Assembly: GCF_013410745.1 (NCBI RefSeq) | Contig: NZ_JACCFY010000001.1 | Span: 992,001-1,056,000, forward strand | Source: Nesterenkonia xinjiangensis | Lineage (GTDB): Bacteria > Actinomycetota > Actinomycetes > Actinomycetales > Micrococcaceae | Reading direction: 5' to 3' | Length of the DNA stretch: 64,000 bases | In this document: piece by piece, positions 1 through 8,495 of the stretch | How positions within the stretch are numbered: the first letter of the stretch is position 1 | Layout of the letters: the number at the start of each line of letters is the position of its first letter | Translations under genes and position numbers: made by a program | Notes under the pieces: model-generated | Database searches by the model: none | Told to the model about the DNA's origin: nothing | Seen by the model: the letters and a program-made list of their open reading frames with translations, nothing else

Positions 1-748
1 AAAGAGCCGAGAATTCGTGACCAGCATCCAGCATCCTGTGGACTGCGTCAGCGGCGGAATCCACCGTGAAGTCAGTGGCCCCGACCAACACGGGGTCGAT
101 CGCGGCACCCTGTTCCTCCATGGCCTCGCGGAACCCGTCCTGACGCAGACGAGCGTTTGACGCGAACTCGGGCCCGGTCAGCAAAGCGATGGTGGTGTGG
201 CCGAGGTCCAGAAGATGTCGGGTGGCGAGATACCCTCCCAGCACGTCGTCTCCGACGGCGGCGTCGCCACCACCCTCACGCCTCAGGGCCAGCACATACG
301 GCACCTCAGACTCGTCCAGCCAGCTGACGACCGGGTCGTCTCGCCGATCAGCCGCGAAGATGATCCCATCGACGCGCCGCTTGACCAGATTCCTCACGGC
401 ACGCCTCGCTCCGTCCGGCTGATGGTCTGTGGTCGCCACGACAGCCAGCTTCCCCCGCCGATCACTGGCATGGGAGATCGCTTCGAAGAACACCGCCATC
501 GCCGTATCGGTAAGCCGGGGAACGATGACGCCGACCGTGTTCGTCCGGCCCTGACGCAGGCCAGAGGCGAAGACGTCGCGGGTGTAGCCCAGCTCGTCTG
601 CGATGCGTCGCACTTTCTGGGCGTTCGGCGAGCGCGAGTGGGGAAGCCGGTCGTCAAGGATGCGTGACACCGTCGACTTGCTGACCCCGGCCGCGCGCGC
701 CACATCCAAGATCGTGACCCGACGCCCTCTGCCGCTCTCCTGCTCCAT
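1..748 (-). CDS. LacI-family transcriptional regulator, 3' end beyond the window
   Basis: The visible 249 residues begin with a LacI-type DNA-binding domain: residues 12-30 read VTILDVARAAGVSKSTVSR, the helix-turn-helix and start of the hinge region. A periplasmic-binding-protein-like sensor domain follows (NTVGVIVPRL, then RRVDGIIFAA, GHTTIALLTGP). The ATG at 748 places the helix-turn-helix at the usual distance from the N-terminus. The gene diverges from the aldolase/transporter operon starting at 886, and a perfect palindrome with a central CG, typical of LacI-family operators, lies in the gap. It most likely represses that operon and possibly itself, with an unknown small-molecule inducer. 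The last part of the sensor domain is missing only because the window begins here. Confidence 0.93.
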   Translation of the reverse strand, partial: MEQESGRGRRVTILDVARAAGVSKSTVSRILDDRLPHSRSPNAQKVRRIADELGYTRDVFASGLRQGRTNTVGVIVPRLTDTAMAVFFEAISHASDRRGKLAVVATTDHQPDGARRAVRNLVKRRVDGIIFAADRRDDPVVSWLDESEVPYVLALRREGGGDAAVGDDVLGGYLATRHLLDLGHTTIALLTGPEFASNARLRQDGFREAMEEQGAAIDPVLVGATDFTVDSAADAVHRMLDAGHEFSAL

Positions 749-815
749 GAACTCTCCACCTCCCACTGTCGACCACTCTAAAGGCACGACGTCGAAGATT
801 CTGCGATCACACCCC

Positions 816-858
816 TTGACACTGATTGTGACCCGCGCCATAGTGGGAACGTTCCCGC
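816..858 (+). promoter_or_regulatory. Promoter with overlapping LacI-type operator
   Basis: TTGACA (816-821) matches the -35 consensus. After a 17-nt spacer comes CATAGT (839-844), a 4-of-6 match to TATAAT. Directly downstream, GGGAACGTTCCC (845-856) is a perfect 12-bp palindrome with a central CG; one more pair, G843-C858, is possible around a T/G mismatch. The palindrome covers the expected transcription start, so a bound repressor should block initiation. The promoter serves the gene starting at 886. Confidence 0.8.
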
Positions 859-885
859 AATCGATTCTAAGGAGTAGTGGAAGAT

Positions 886-1806
886 ATGCAGACGATGGAC
901 CTCAGGGGCCTCAACCCCGCACCCGTCACCGTGTTCAGCGCGACCGGCGACGTCGATCACGCCGCCAACGCCGACTACGCCCGGTGGCTCGCGTCCTTCG
1001 ACGGCGTGAAGTCGCTGGTGTGCCTCGGCCACGCGGGTGAGGGAACGTTCCTCACCACCCGGGAGCAGACCGACCTGATCAGGACTCTCGTCGAAGCCGT
1101 CGACGGGCAGATCCCGATCATCGCTGGAATCACCGGCGAGGGGACCCAGGTCGCCGCCGAGGAGGCGGTCCGCGCCGCTGACGCCGGAGCGACCGGCGCA
1201 CTCGTCTACCCCTCGCACGGGTGGCTGCGCTTCGGGTATCAGGACGGAGCGCCGCAGGAGCGCTACCGCGCGATCCACGAAGCCTCCGGCCTGCAGTCGA
1301 TCCTCTTCCAGTACCCCGACGTCACCAAGGCCACCTACAACCTCGACACCCAATTGGAGATCGCCGCTCAGCCCGGAGTCGTCGCGACGAAGAACGGTGT
1401 GCGGAACATGCGCCGATGGGACACCGAGATCCCGGCCCTTCGGGCGGAGAATCCTGACCTGCAGGTCCTCACCTGCCACGATGAGTATCTGCTACACACC
1501 ATGTTCGACGTCGACGGCGCCCTGGTGGGCTACGGAGGGCTCGCCCCGGAACCGTTGATCGAGCTCATCCGGGCGGGCAAGGCCAAGGACTACCCGGCGG
1601 CCCGGGCCATCCACGACAGGCTCCTCCCGGTGACGAAGAACGTGTACCACCGCGGCTCGCACATGGAGGGCACCGTGGCTCTCAAACTCGGCCTCGTGGA
1701 GCGGGGCATCATCCCTCGAGCGACCGTCCGGAGCCCTCTGCTCGACCTCCCGGAACAAGCCCGCATCGAGATCGCCGAGGCGCTGAGGGCCGCGGAGCTG
1801 ACATGA
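886..1806 (+). CDS. Dihydrodipicolinate synthase/N-acetylneuraminate lyase family aldolase
   Basis: This is a (beta/alpha)8 class I aldolase of the DapA superfamily, 306 residues. The pyruvate-binding loop is GHAGEGTFLTTRE (about 48-60), the Schiff-base lysine is probably K169 in VVATKNG, and the catalytic tyrosine is probably Y143 in FQYPDVT. It is unlikely to be the housekeeping lysine-pathway enzyme: it sits behind a LacI operator and shares an operon with a transporter, which suggests catabolism of a sugar acid, hydroxy acid or similar pyruvate-derived aldol. AAGGAG at 869-874 is 11 nt before this ATG but only 2 nt before an in-frame GTG at 877, so 886 was preferred. Its stop overlaps the next gene's possible ATG by ATGA. 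Confidence 0.88.
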   Translation: MQTMDLRGLNPAPVTVFSATGDVDHAANADYARWLASFDGVKSLVCLGHAGEGTFLTTREQTDLIRTLVEAVDGQIPIIAGITGEGTQVAAEEAVRAADAGATGALVYPSHGWLRFGYQDGAPQERYRAIHEASGLQSILFQYPDVTKATYNLDTQLEIAAQPGVVATKNGVRNMRRWDTEIPALRAENPDLQVLTCHDEYLLHTMFDVDGALVGYGGLAPEPLIELIRAGKAKDYPAARAIHDRLLPVTKNVYHRGSHMEGTVALKLGLVERGIIPRATVRSPLLDLPEQARIEIAEALRAAELT

Positions 1807-3065
1807 GAAGGGGGGCGCCTGCCATGGCTGAGACACGAGACGCCCAGGAGCACCCCTCCTGGGTCCGCAGACTCATCACCGGTCTGGCCATCATGGGCCC
1901 GGCCTTCATCGCCGGCGCCTGGCAGTTCGGCCCAGGCGCCCTCACCACCGCTGTGCAGGCCGGCAACCGCTTCGGATACAACCTGCTGTGGGTGATCGTG
2001 CTCTCCACGATCCTTGCCATCGTCTTCACCGACATGAGCGCCAGGATCGGCCTGCGCAGCGGAAAATCGATAATCCAGACCGCTAAGGACACCTTCGGCA
2101 CCGGATGGGGAGCTCTCTCGGGGTTCGGGGTCTTTCTGATCACCCTGATCTTCAGCGTGGGCAACGCCGTCGGGACGGGACTGGGACTCGCCGGGCTGTT
2201 CGGCGGTCCCCCGATGATGTGGACGATCGTCGCCTCCCTCGCGGTCGCGTTCGTCGTCTTCGCGAAGAACGTGTACCGGATCATCGAACGGATGCTGATC
2301 GCCATGGTCGCGGTGATGGCACTCGGATTCATCCTCAGCGCCCTGATGACCGACCCCGCCTGGGGATCGGTCGCCATGGGCCTGGTACTCCCTTCGATTC
2401 CGGGCGGGGCCGAGCTGCTCGTGGTCGCACTGGTCGGCACCAACTTTTCCATCAACGCAGCGTTCTACGTCAGCTATGCGATCCGCGAACGCAAGTTGAC
2501 GGCGGATCAGTTCCGCCAGGTGCGCTGGAGGGACACAGTCCCAGGCATCGCTGCACCGGGGATCATGGCGGTCTTCGTCATCGTGGCCGCCGTAGCAACG
2601 TCGGAGCGCGGACTGGAAGCCAACACACTCCAGGAGCTCGGTACTGCACTGGAACCCGTCGCAGGTCCCCTGGCCTCTACCTTGTTCGCGTTGGGCTTCT
2701 TCGCCGCGGCGTTCTCCTCCATGACAGCGAACGCGGTGGCCAGCGGGACAGTGCTCTCTGATGCGCTCGGCAAGGGCGACAAGCTCGCGTCACGGCCCGT
2801 GAAGACATTCATCCTCATCCCTCTGGCCTTCGGCCCGACCGTCATGATCATCGCTGGAGGCAACCCGATCCAGCTCATCGTGACGGCACAGGCTCTGATC
2901 GTGCTGGTGGCACCCTATGTGGGGCTGATAGTCGTCCTGCTGGCCGGTCGGAAGGCTCTGATGGGAAGCCTGGTCAACGGCGTGGCGATGAAGTCAGCAG
3001 GCGCGGTCGGCATTCTTGTGCTCCTGGCGATGAGCGGGCGGCTGGTCATCTCCTGGTTCGGGTGA
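1803..3065 (+). CDS. Nramp-like membrane transporter lacking canonical metal ligands
   Basis: The 420-residue protein has about 11 hydrophobic helices and aligns clearly with Nramp/MntH transporters (GPAFIAG early, then VQAGNRFGYNLLW after helix 1). However, the helix-1 metal motif DPGN is GPGA here, and the helix-6 MPH motif is replaced by sequence around GTNFSINAAFYVS. The Asp, Asn and Met that bind Mn/Fe in true Nramps are therefore absent. Divergent Nramp-related proteins with altered specificity are known, so the substrate here may be another cation or an organic solute. The ATG at 1803 overlaps the aldolase stop and has GGAG 5 nt upstream; an ATG at 1824 has AAGGGG 10 nt upstream and is equally plausible. 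The aldolase context suggests it imports the aldolase's substrate, which is an inference. Confidence 0.82.
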   Translation: MRRGAPAMAETRDAQEHPSWVRRLITGLAIMGPAFIAGAWQFGPGALTTAVQAGNRFGYNLLWVIVLSTILAIVFTDMSARIGLRSGKSIIQTAKDTFGTGWGALSGFGVFLITLIFSVGNAVGTGLGLAGLFGGPPMMWTIVASLAVAFVVFAKNVYRIIERMLIAMVAVMALGFILSALMTDPAWGSVAMGLVLPSIPGGAELLVVALVGTNFSINAAFYVSYAIRERKLTADQFRQVRWRDTVPGIAAPGIMAVFVIVAAVATSERGLEANTLQELGTALEPVAGPLASTLFALGFFAAAFSSMTANAVASGTVLSDALGKGDKLASRPVKTFILIPLAFGPTVMIIAGGNPIQLIVTAQALIVLVAPYVGLIVVLLAGRKALMGSLVNGVAMKSAGAVGILVLLAMSGRLVISWFG

Positions 3066-3079
3066 CCCCGCACTCCCTC

Positions 3080-3131
3080 GATGCCTGGTGGGTGGTCAGA
3101 TCACTGGCGATCAGGTCACCCACCAGGCATC
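3080..3131. terminator. Long hairpin between convergent genes
   Basis: GATGCCTGGTGGGTG (3080-3094) and its exact reverse complement (3117-3131) form a 15-bp stem around a 22-nt loop. It lies 14 bp after the Nramp-like gene and 43 bp from the convergent gene's stop, so it probably ends transcription from both sides. No T-run follows, which is common in high-GC actinobacteria. Confidence 0.75.
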
Positions 3132-3174
3132 TCTCTGGGCGGACGGAGAGCACCCCGCTCAACTTGTCGACCGA

Positions 3175-4050
3175 TCAGTCCACCGCGACGAACACGTCGT
3201 CAGCGAACATCCCCGGCGACACCTTCAGCACGCCGTCCTCCACGCCGTCAGCCGGCACGTGGAGTGCGATGTTGCCGGTGGTGGAGGCGCCTTCGTACAG
3301 CGTGCCCATGGAGTCGAAGCTGTCCGGCGCCACCGTCATCATGTCGGAGGAGCGGAACGTGTTGCCCTCGGCGGATACGTAGTCGACGCTGACCATCGGA
3401 ATGTCCCCTTCGGGATCGTCCCCGATGTACTGGACGCTGAGGTCCACCAGGATGTAGGCGTGGCCCTCCTCCGGGTCCTCGTTGAACGGGTTCTCCGCCA
3501 GGATGGCGTCAGTGGCGTCCAGGTCCACGCTGTTGACCGTCACTGCCCAGTCGGAGGCGGTGATCTCCGAGCCCAGCGGATAAGGGTTCGCGCGGGTGCC
3601 CTGCTCGGCATCATCGGCGGGGGCCTCGTCGTCATCAGACGATGCGACGACGTCGGCCTCCTCCTCAGTGGCCGCCTCGTCCTCGGCCCCAGACGCGGCC
3701 TCGCCGTCGTCGCCCTCACCCTCCTCAGGCGCGGAGACGATCGTCTCGTCGGTGAAGGTGTCATCGAAGGCGTCGGCCACCACGGCGAAGAACACGATGA
3801 CGCCGATGACGGTGCCCACCACCGAGACGATCAGCCCGGCGATCCCGGCTCCGCGCTTCTTCCCCTTCAGGAACAGGGACACCAGCGCCAGGACGAAGGC
3901 GATGGGCAGCAGCGCCCATCCCAGGATCAGCGCGCCCGGCACGCAGGCGAAGATCGTGCCGAGGATCGCGGTGATCAGGGCGATGATCCCGAGGACGTTC
4001 CGGCTCGGCGCCGCCTCGACGGCGACGGGCCCGGGATAGGTGGAAGTCAT
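3175..4050 (-). CDS. Membrane protein with acidic linker and extracytoplasmic DUF4352-like domain
   Basis: The 291-residue protein starts with a short leader and then three hydrophobic segments between about residues 18 and 92, resembling DUF4190 proteins. A very acidic low-complexity linker (about 95-150, rich in D, E and A) leads to a C-terminal domain of about 140 residues. That domain has the pattern of DUF4352/immunoprotective-like beta-sandwiches (GTRANPYPLGSEITASDWAV, later GHAYILVDLSVQYIG). It is probably membrane-anchored with the C-terminal domain outside the cell. No function can be assigned. The ATG at 4050 is the first good start; upstream AGCAGG is only a weak ribosome binding site. 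Confidence 0.75.
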   Translation of the reverse strand: MTSTYPGPVAVEAAPSRNVLGIIALITAILGTIFACVPGALILGWALLPIAFVLALVSLFLKGKKRGAGIAGLIVSVVGTVIGVIVFFAVVADAFDDTFTDETIVSAPEEGEGDDGEAASGAEDEAATEEEADVVASSDDDEAPADDAEQGTRANPYPLGSEITASDWAVTVNSVDLDATDAILAENPFNEDPEEGHAYILVDLSVQYIGDDPEGDIPMVSVDYVSAEGNTFRSSDMMTVAPDSFDSMGTLYEGASTTGNIALHVPADGVEDGVLKVSPGMFADDVFVAVD

Positions 4051-4228
4051 GGCTCAAACCTGCTTTCTTCATCAGTCTGCGAGTGCTGCACGATGTGCTG
4101 ATTCGAGCCTGTCGAAATCCGCACCGCCTCGGCACCGCTGATCAGGCAGACCGCACTGCCCCATCGGGCACATCGGGGTGCCCGATCCGCCGTGTCCGCA
4201 TGTCAGAGCGCCTCAGTACACTGACGGC

Positions 4229-5461
4229 ATGTTCCCCCGATCGTGGCCCCGGGCCGTGCGTCTCATCCTCTCCGGCATCGTCGTGCTGGTGATGATGGGC
4301 ACCGGGCTTCTGGTGACGGTGACAGCGCTGATGACGAACCCGGGGTACATCGACCCGACGACGGACGAACCGAGCACTCTCGGCGTCATCATGACCGGGC
4401 TGGGGATGCTGGCCCTGCTCACGCTGCCCTTCTACCGGCGCGCTCCGCTGGTGCCGATGATCGCCGGCGCCGTCGTCGCCCTGCTGCTGCGTCTGGATCC
4501 CTTCGTCCTGGCCGTGGGGCTGACCGTGTGGATCGTGCGGGCCGAACGCCGCTGGCACTGGGCGGTCGCCGCCGCCGGATTCGCCATCATCATGATCTGC
4601 GCGGGCCTGCATCTGCACGCCCTCTCCGGCTGGCCGGATCCGGACTACCGGCGCACGGGGCAGATCCTGGTCGCCGTCGTCACGGTCCTGTGCCTAGGTC
4701 TGGTGCTGGGGATCTCCCTGGGCGTGCGGCAGCGCCGCTCCGCCCGGGCCGCCGAGGCCCACGCCCGGGCCGCCGAACACAGCAACGAACAGCTCACCGA
4801 GGAGCTCACCCGTCAGCAGGAGCGGCAGGTTCTGGCTCGCGAGGTCCACGACACCTTGGCCTCCGACCTCTCCGGGCTCTCCCTGCATGTGGGCGGGCTG
4901 GAGAAGGCCGCGCAGCACGCCGGCGACCCACGCCTCGATGACGAGCTGCGCACCACCCGGCACTATGCCGACCGAGCCCTGACCAACCTCCGCACCCTGC
5001 TCACCTCGCTGCGCGAGGGCGGAGCCGGCGACGACGCCCCGGCACCCTCCCCACAGGGCGTGGCCGACCTGCAGGCCCTGTTCGCCGAAGCCGCGGCCGG
5101 CGGTGTCGAGGCACGTCCCTTCGTCCTCGTCGACGGTTTCTCCGCAGCTCCTGACGCCCTGCAGCACGCGGTCCGTCGCATCCTCCAGGAAGCACTGACC
5201 AACGTGCTGCGGCACAGCAGCGACCGCACCGCGGAGGTGAGCCTGACCGGCGGTGAGGGCCAGGGGATCGATCTCCGGGTCACCAACCGAGTCCCGGAGC
5301 AGCCCCGCTTCACCGCCGGCTCCGGCACCGGCCTAGTCGGCCTGGAGGAGAGGGCCCGAGCGCTCGGCGGCACTGTGGAGACCCGTCAGCACGAGGGTCG
5401 CTTCATCCTCACCGTCCGGCTTCCCTGGCCTCTGCCCGAGACCGCCGAGCATCCGGCCTGA
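4229..5461 (+). CDS. NarL-family sensor histidine kinase
   Basis: The 410-residue membrane kinase has about four to five hydrophobic segments within residues 10-165, then a charged coiled coil (about 168-200). A HisKA_3 dimerisation domain follows with the phospho-acceptor H207 in LAREVHDTLA. The HATPase domain is recognised by the N-box RRILQEALTNVLRHS and the glycine box GSGTGLVGLEERA. It should phosphorylate the response regulator at 5534. There is no separate sensor domain, so the signal is probably sensed in the membrane segment. The ATG at 4229 was preferred because TACACT (4217-4222) ends 6 nt before it, as in a leaderless promoter; an upstream in-frame GTG at 4178 would add an unlikely extension. 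Confidence 0.9.
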   Translation: MFPRSWPRAVRLILSGIVVLVMMGTGLLVTVTALMTNPGYIDPTTDEPSTLGVIMTGLGMLALLTLPFYRRAPLVPMIAGAVVALLLRLDPFVLAVGLTVWIVRAERRWHWAVAAAGFAIIMICAGLHLHALSGWPDPDYRRTGQILVAVVTVLCLGLVLGISLGVRQRRSARAAEAHARAAEHSNEQLTEELTRQQERQVLAREVHDTLASDLSGLSLHVGGLEKAAQHAGDPRLDDELRTTRHYADRALTNLRTLLTSLREGGAGDDAPAPSPQGVADLQALFAEAAAGGVEARPFVLVDGFSAAPDALQHAVRRILQEALTNVLRHSSDRTAEVSLTGGEGQGIDLRVTNRVPEQPRFTAGSGTGLVGLEERARALGGTVETRQHEGRFILTVRLPWPLPETAEHPA

Positions 5462-5533
5462 GCCTCGGCCCGGCCCGCGCCGCTGACCTGGGACTCCCCC
5501 GTCGTGTCAGTCCCCAGTTGGTAGACTTCGCGC

Positions 5534-6205
5534 GTGATGCTCTCCGTGGTGATGGTCGACGACGACGCCCTGGTCCTGGGCTCGCTACAGAACATCCTGA
5601 GCGGCGAGGAGGACATCGCCGTCGTCGGCACCGCCCCATCCGGCGCTGAGGCGATCGACGCCGTCCGCGCCCACCGGCCCGACGTCGTCGTGATGGACCT
5701 CCACCTGGGTGCAGGCATGGACGGCGTCGAGGCCATCCGCCGGATCCGCGAGCAGCTGGCCCCGCCCGCCGTCCTGGCGGTGACCGCCTTCGGCACGGAC
5801 ACCCACCTGCATGGCGCCCTCGACGCCGGGGCCACCGGCTTCCTGCTGAAGGAGGACGCCACCGAGTTCCTCGCCACCGCCCTCCGCATGGCCCACGAGG
5901 GCGACCCGATGATCTCACCGGCGATGACCTCCCGGCTGATCGCCAGCTACGTCGGCCCGCGGACGGAGCCGGTCTGCGAGTCGGCCCGTCGACGCGTCAG
6001 CGGACTCGCTGAGCGCGAGATCGCCGTGGCCCGGCTGATCGGTGCCGGCAACACCTATGAGGACATCGCAGGTGAGCTGTTCATCTCGCCGAGCACCGTC
6101 AAGAGCACCCTGGCCAGCGCACGGGCCAAGATCGGGGCGGACACCAGCGCCCAGCTGGCCGTCATCGTCGCCCAGGCCCGGCTGGATCTGAACGGGCAGG
6201 CATGA
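5534..6205 (+). CDS. LuxR/NarL-type response regulator
   Basis: The 223-residue protein has a receiver domain with the acidic pocket at VMVDDD (about 6-11), the phospho-acceptor D55 in VVVMDLHLG and the conserved lysine in FLLKED. A LuxR-type helix-turn-helix follows (about 160-205: LAEREIAVARLIGAGNTYED, then ISPSTVKSTL). It lies 72 bp after the kinase gene and is its obvious partner. The GTG at 5534 is followed at once by ATG (5537), and TAGACT (5522-5527) ends 6 nt before the GTG. The regulator can therefore be transcribed on its own as a leaderless mRNA. Target genes cannot be read from the sequence. Confidence 0.92.
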   Translation: MMLSVVMVDDDALVLGSLQNILSGEEDIAVVGTAPSGAEAIDAVRAHRPDVVVMDLHLGAGMDGVEAIRRIREQLAPPAVLAVTAFGTDTHLHGALDAGATGFLLKEDATEFLATALRMAHEGDPMISPAMTSRLIASYVGPRTEPVCESARRRVSGLAEREIAVARLIGAGNTYEDIAGELFISPSTVKSTLASARAKIGADTSAQLAVIVAQARLDLNGQA

Positions 6206-6245
6206 CGACACAGCCGTGACACCGCCCTCTGGTTGAATGGTGCCC

Positions 6246-8495
6246 ATGTCTGAGACCACCACGATTCCCGCTCCCCCGCAGGCGAAGAAGGTCCCCACCA
6301 CCCGCACCCATCACGGTGACACCGTCACCGATCCCTACGAGTGGCTGCGGGACAAGGACTCCCCGGAGGTCCAGGACCACCTGCACGCGGAGAACACCTA
6401 CACCGACGCCGTCTCCGCGGAGCAGAAGCCGCTGCGTGAGGCGATCTTCACTGAGATCAAGCACCGCACCGTGGAGACCGACCTGACCGTACCCTCTCGC
6501 CGCGGCGGGTTCTGGTACTTCACCCGCACCATCGAGGGTGAGCAGCACTCGATCTACTGCCGCGTGCCGGTCAGCGCCCCTGACACCGAGACCGCCGGTG
6601 CCCAGGCCCTGGAGTCCTGGACACCGCCGGAGGTGGAGCCCGGCGTCCCGCTCCCGGGTGAGGTGACCTACTTCGACACCAACGCCGAGGCGAAGGCACA
6701 CGCCTTCTACCAGCTGGGCGGGATGAGCATCGACGAGTCCGGCCGGCTCCTCGCCTACTGCGAGGACACCACAGGGGACGAACGGCACACCCTGCGCTTC
6801 CGTGACCTCACCACCGGGGAGAACCTGCCCGAGACCGTCGAGGACGTCCACGGCGCCGCCGTCCTGGACCCCACCGGAGCCCGCGCCTACTACATGGTGG
6901 CCGATGAGACCTGGCGCCCGTGGCGGCTCTATGTCCACACCCTCGGCACCGACGCCTCCGCGGACCGGCTGCTGCTGGAGATCACCGACGAACAGCTGTG
7001 GACCGGATTCGGGCTCTCCTCAGACAAGCGGGAGCTGATCATCGTCTCCGGCAACTCGGAGTACGACGAGACCCGACTGCTGGACCTCACCGACCCCGAC
7101 GCCGAGCCGGTGCTGCTGATCTCTGCGGCCCGTCGTCTGCTGCACAGCGTGGACCCGATCGAGCTCGACGGCCAGCGCCTGCTGCTCGTCACCCACAACG
7201 CCTCCGGGCCGAACAACGCGCTGAGCCTGACCACAGCAGAGGCGCTGGCCGCCCAGGCCCTCGACGCGGAGCTGGATCTGGGCACCGAGGTGCTCACTCA
7301 CGAGGACACCGTGAAGCTGGAGGGTGTAGCCGTCACCGCCGCCCAGGTGCTGGTCAGCGCCCGGCGGAACACTGTGGAATCGGTGCAGCTGCTCTCTCTG
7401 GACACTCTGCGGCAGGTGCGCGACGGCGGGTATCCGGTGCCGACGTCGTCGTTGCCCGGCCCGGCCTTCGACGAGGAGCTGTTCACCTGCGCCGTGACCT
7501 CCGCCGAACATGAGGCCCCGCTGTTCCGGGTGCTCTACACCTCGTGGTTCACTCCGCCACGGATCTACGACATCCCGCACGCTGCCACGTCCGACGACGG
7601 CGCCGCGCCGGCGCCGATCCTGCGCCGCGAGACACCGGTCAACGACGTCGACCTCACCGCCTACCGGGCCACCCAGACCTGGGCACCGGGCGAGGGCACC
7701 GCCCCCGACGGCAGCCCTGTCCGTGTCCCGATCACGGTGATGCACCATCGTGACGTCACCCCCGACGGCACCAACCCCACCCTGGTCTACGGCTACGGCT
7801 CCTATGAGATCAGCATGGACCCCTCCTTCGGGATCCCGCGGCTCTCCCTGCTGGACCGGGGCGTGGTCTTCGCGATCGCGCATGTGCGCGGAGGCGGGGA
7901 ACTGGGCCGCTGGTGGTACGAGGACGGCAAGAAGCTGGCCAAGGCCAACACCTTCACCGACTTCATCGCCGCCACCGACCAGCTGATCAGCGAGGGCTGG
8001 GCGGACCCGGCGCGGATCGCCGCCCTCGGCGGCTCCGCCGGCGGGCTGCTGATGGGCGCCATCGCGAACCTGGCACCGGAGAAGTACACGGCGATCGTCG
8101 CGCAGGTGCCCTTCGTGGACAACCTGACCTCCATCCTGGACCCGGACCTGCCGCTCTCCGCCCTGGAATGGGAGGAGTGGGGCAACCCCATCGAGGATCC
8201 CGAGGTCTACGCGTACATGAAGTCCTACTCCCCCTATGAGAACGTCCGGGACACCCGGTACCCGGCGATCGCCGCAGTGACCAGCCTCCATGACACCCGG
8301 GTGCTGTACGTGGAGCCGGCCAAATGGGTGCAGGTGTTGCGGGAGCACCAGCAGGGCGAGGCCCCGGTGGTGCTGAAGATCGAGATGGACGGCGGCCACG
8401 GCGGCGCCTCCGGCCGCTATGAGTCCTGGAAGGAACGCTCCTGGGACTACGCGTTCCTGGCGCACCACCTGGGTGCCGTCGAGCGGCGGTTCTGA
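6246..8495 (+). CDS. Prolyl oligopeptidase family (S9A) serine peptidase, oligopeptidase B-like
   Basis: The 749-residue protein has an N-terminal seven-bladed beta-propeller region and a C-terminal alpha/beta hydrolase domain. Catalytic residues are the Ser in GGSAGG (about 595), the Asp in SLHDTRV (about 682) and the His in GGHGG (about 717). The HVRGGGELG loop and the WADPARIAALGGSAGGLL context are those of oligopeptidase B. It cleaves short peptides in the cytoplasm, probably after basic residues, although that specificity is inferred. The hexamer TTGAAT (6233-6238) ends 7 nt before the ATG at 6246; an in-frame ATG at 6237 would overlap it. The methyltransferase gene overlaps its stop. 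Confidence 0.9.
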   Translation: MSETTTIPAPPQAKKVPTTRTHHGDTVTDPYEWLRDKDSPEVQDHLHAENTYTDAVSAEQKPLREAIFTEIKHRTVETDLTVPSRRGGFWYFTRTIEGEQHSIYCRVPVSAPDTETAGAQALESWTPPEVEPGVPLPGEVTYFDTNAEAKAHAFYQLGGMSIDESGRLLAYCEDTTGDERHTLRFRDLTTGENLPETVEDVHGAAVLDPTGARAYYMVADETWRPWRLYVHTLGTDASADRLLLEITDEQLWTGFGLSSDKRELIIVSGNSEYDETRLLDLTDPDAEPVLLISAARRLLHSVDPIELDGQRLLLVTHNASGPNNALSLTTAEALAAQALDAELDLGTEVLTHEDTVKLEGVAVTAAQVLVSARRNTVESVQLLSLDTLRQVRDGGYPVPTSSLPGPAFDEELFTCAVTSAEHEAPLFRVLYTSWFTPPRIYDIPHAATSDDGAAPAPILRRETPVNDVDLTAYRATQTWAPGEGTAPDGSPVRVPITVMHHRDVTPDGTNPTLVYGYGSYEISMDPSFGIPRLSLLDRGVVFAIAHVRGGGELGRWWYEDGKKLAKANTFTDFIAATDQLISEGWADPARIAALGGSAGGLLMGAIANLAPEKYTAIVAQVPFVDNLTSILDPDLPLSALEWEEWGNPIEDPEVYAYMKSYSPYENVRDTRYPAIAAVTSLHDTRVLYVEPAKWVQVLREHQQGEAPVVLKIEMDGGHGGASGRYESWKERSWDYAFLAHHLGAVERRF

